Assembly: GCA_937941715.1 (NCBI GenBank) | Contig: CALDGX010000145.1 | Coordinates: 1 to 7,081 of the forward strand | Direction: 5' to 3' | From: an uncultured Chloracidobacterium sp. | GTDB lineage: Bacteria > Acidobacteriota > Blastocatellia > Pyrinomonadales > Pyrinomonadaceae | Length of the DNA stretch: 7,081 nt | Shown here: piece by piece, positions 5,294-7,081 of the stretch | Position numbering within the stretch: position 1 is the first letter of the stretch | Layout of the letters: every line of letters begins with the position of its first letter | The notes under the pieces: generated by a model | The model's database searches: none | The model's input: only the letters and a program-made list of their open reading frames with translations | Told to the model about the DNA's origin: nothing | Position numbers and translations under genes: made by a program

Positions 5294-7081
5294 ATGCGCA
5301 AAGTTTTATATTTGCTTGTGGTATTGGTGTGTTCTGCGGCCGCGGCTTTCGGGCAACAGGCGTCCGAAGGCAGCCTTTTTGCCGTCGGAGAAAAGGGAAA
5401 TGACCTCGGGGCCTGCCCGCTGAAAACGACGGCGGTCAGGACCGACGTCAGCGGTTTTCTGGCCCGTGTGAACGTGCGGCAGGAGTTTCAAAACTCGTTT
5501 GCCGAGCCGATCGAGGCCGTTTATGTTTTTCCGCTGTCGCAGAACGGGGCCGTTGACCGAATGACGATGACGGTCGGATCGCGCGTCATTCGCGGCCGGA
5601 TAATGAAGCGTGAAGAGGCCCGGAAGACCTACGAGGCCGCCAGGAGCGAGGGCCGGGCGGCGAGTCTGCTCGATCAGGAACGCGTCAACATCTTTACCCA
5701 GTCCGTTGCCAACATCATGCCGGGCGAGACCGTTGTGGTCGAGATCAGCTATATCGAAACGCTCAAATACGAGGACGGCGCATACGAATTTGTTTTCCCG
5801 ATGACGATCGGCCCGAGGTACATACCCGGCGGCGTCAAGGACGCGGCAAAGATCTCGCCGCCCATCGCCCAAACGCGAAACGGCAGCGACATTTCGATTG
5901 AGGTCAACCTGAACGCCGGCGTGCCGGTCGAGGATATCCGTTCGACGTCGCACGACATCGATCGGGCTGACCTTTCGCCGGGTTCGTCAAGGGTGACGCT
6001 CCGTGGTGAAAAGACGATACCGAACAAGGATTTCATTCTGCGTTACGATGTGACCGGCAAGCGGATCGAGGACGCTCTGCTCACGCACCGCGACGAACGC
6101 GGCGGATTTTTCACGCTCATTTTGCAGCCGCCGGATATGCCGGCCGCCGAGGACCGGACGCCGAAAGAGATCGTTTTCGTGCTCGACACAAGCGGGTCGA
6201 TGGAGGGCTTTCCGATCGAAAAGGCCAAAGAGGCGATGAAACTATCGCTCGATGGCCTCTATCCGGAGGATACGTTCAATATCATCACGTTTGCGGGCGA
6301 TACGGCGATACTTTTCGAAAAGCCGGTTGCCGCAACGCGAGCCAATCTCGACGCCGCTCAGGCATTCCTGGCCGAACGACGCGGCTACGGCGGCACCGAA
6401 ATGATGAAGGCCATCAAGGCGTCGCTCGAGCCGTCAGACGCGTCCGATCATCTGCGCATCGTCTGCTTTATGACCGACGGCATGGTCGGCAACGAGGACG
6501 AGATCATCGCCGAGGTCCAGCGTCACCCGAATGCCCGGGTTTTCAGCTTTGGCATCGGCAGTTCGGTCAACCGCCTGCTGCTTGATAAGATCGCGGCCGA
6601 GGGTAGGGGCGAGGCGGCATATGTCGCGCTCGAGGACGACGGTTCAAAGGCGGCACGAAAATTCTACGAGCGTGTCCGCTCGCCGCTGCTGACCGATCTT
6701 TCGATCGAATGGAACGGTATGCCCGTCGCGGACGTCTATCCGGGCCGACTCACTGACCTCTTTACCGCACGGCCGGTCACGATCTACGGCCGCTACACAA
6801 AAGCGGCGAGCGGCGTCATCAAACTCAAGGGTAAGGTCGCCGGCCAGCCGTACGAACGTTCGATCAATATCGACCTGCCCGAGTCGGCCGCCGCGAACGA
6901 CGCGCTTGCGACGCTCTGGGCACGCACTCGCGTTGATGAACTCTCGATGGGCCGCCTCAATGCCGGCGCCAAGAATGGCGAAGACCTCGACAAACAGATA
7001 ACGGGCATCGGGCTCGAGTTTGGCATTATGACCAAATTCACGTCCTTCGTCGCGGTCGAGGATCGCGTCGCCAACCCGAAC
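5294..7081 (+). CDS. Secreted VIT + VWA domain protein (3' end outside window)
   Basis: The frame is open from ATG 5294 to the end of the window (596 codons, no stop), so the C-terminus is missing. A Sec signal peptide is clear: R2-K3, a hydrophobic core at 4-18 and a likely cleavage near AFG-QQ (residue 20). A VIT domain (inter-alpha-trypsin inhibitor heavy chain N-terminal type) spans about 41-175, with CPLKTTAV, EAVYVFPL, EEARKTYEAA and NIFTQSVANIMPGE. A von Willebrand A domain follows at about 291-470 with a complete MIDAS metal site: D298-S300-S302 in VLDTSGSM, T368 in GYGGTEMM and D395 in MTDG. After it comes the usual beta-rich tail of the family, with LEFGIMTKFTSFVAVE near the window end. 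The MIDAS suggests metal-dependent binding of a protein ligand at the cell surface or in the periplasm; no enzymatic role is visible. The start is set by the GAGGAG site 5 nt upstream. The 106-nt gap leaves its operon membership open. Confidence 0.92.
   Translation, partial: MRKVLYLLVVLVCSAAAAFGQQASEGSLFAVGEKGNDLGACPLKTTAVRTDVSGFLARVNVRQEFQNSFAEPIEAVYVFPLSQNGAVDRMTMTVGSRVIRGRIMKREEARKTYEAARSEGRAASLLDQERVNIFTQSVANIMPGETVVVEISYIETLKYEDGAYEFVFPMTIGPRYIPGGVKDAAKISPPIAQTRNGSDISIEVNLNAGVPVEDIRSTSHDIDRADLSPGSSRVTLRGEKTIPNKDFILRYDVTGKRIEDALLTHRDERGGFFTLILQPPDMPAAEDRTPKEIVFVLDTSGSMEGFPIEKAKEAMKLSLDGLYPEDTFNIITFAGDTAILFEKPVAATRANLDAAQAFLAERRGYGGTEMMKAIKASLEPSDASDHLRIVCFMTDGMVGNEDEIIAEVQRHPNARVFSFGIGSSVNRLLLDKIAAEGRGEAAYVALEDDGSKAARKFYERVRSPLLTDLSIEWNGMPVADVYPGRLTDLFTARPVTIYGRYTKAASGVIKLKGKVAGQPYERSINIDLPESAAANDALATLWARTRVDELSMGRLNAGAKNGEDLDKQITGIGLEFGIMTKFTSFVAVEDRVANPN

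Noticed and set aside
5306..5953. Minus-strand open frame of 215 codons opposite the VIT domain
   Set aside because: The plus strand encodes a textbook VIT domain here; the minus-strand product has no domain and no ribosome binding site.

Overview
The window is GC-rich (roughly 60% by eye), densely coding bacterial chromosome. The combination of a conserved-type VIT/VWA secreted protein, an MdlA/YheI-type ABC half-transporter, an anchored SGNH hydrolase, scarce Shine-Dalgarno sequences and mixed codon use (frequent ATA and CGG beside GC-ending codons) would fit an acidobacterium such as Blastocatellia/Pyrinomonadaceae. That placement is an inference from gene style; no rRNA or other marker is present. 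There are six protein genes and no tRNA, rRNA, CRISPR array, insertion sequence or integrase.

Layout. Two genes read leftward from a divergent promoter near 2220: a membrane-anchored SGNH hydrolase (2206-1442), then a protein with a C-terminal PD-(D/E)XK nuclease-like domain (1448 to beyond base 1). The two overlap by 7 nt. Three genes read rightward from the same 32-bp intergenic region as a tight operon: a predicted lipoprotein (2239-2931), a PaaI-type hotdog thioesterase (2935-3366) and an ABC exporter half-transporter (3391-5187). After a 106-bp gap with two small hairpins, a rightward gene with a good ribosome binding site encodes a secreted VIT + VWA protein (5294 to beyond 7081). Both ends of the window cut genes.

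How they may work together. The rightward operon pairs an envelope lipoprotein, an acyl-thioester hydrolase and a membrane exporter, and the divergent gene is an anchored esterase-type hydrolase. This is compatible with acyl or lipid handling at the envelope, but no substrate can be read from the sequence. The nuclease-like protein does not fit that theme and may simply be co-transcribed.

Most notable observations. (1) The nuclease-like protein has an intact D-X13-ExK motif (D378, E392, K394), and an upstream segment looks like a degenerate second copy of the same fold. (2) The divergent promoters appear interlocked: their -10 boxes overlap and each -35 box lies on the start region of the opposite gene, with an imperfect dyad across the -10 boxes. 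(3) The promoter placement argues that the hydrolase starts at the ATG at 2206, not at an upstream TTG. (4) The ABC protein carries an unusual insertion ahead of its signature motif and an Asp in place of the catalytic Glu, with no partner subunit in view. I found no clear evidence of a complete new defence or mobile system.
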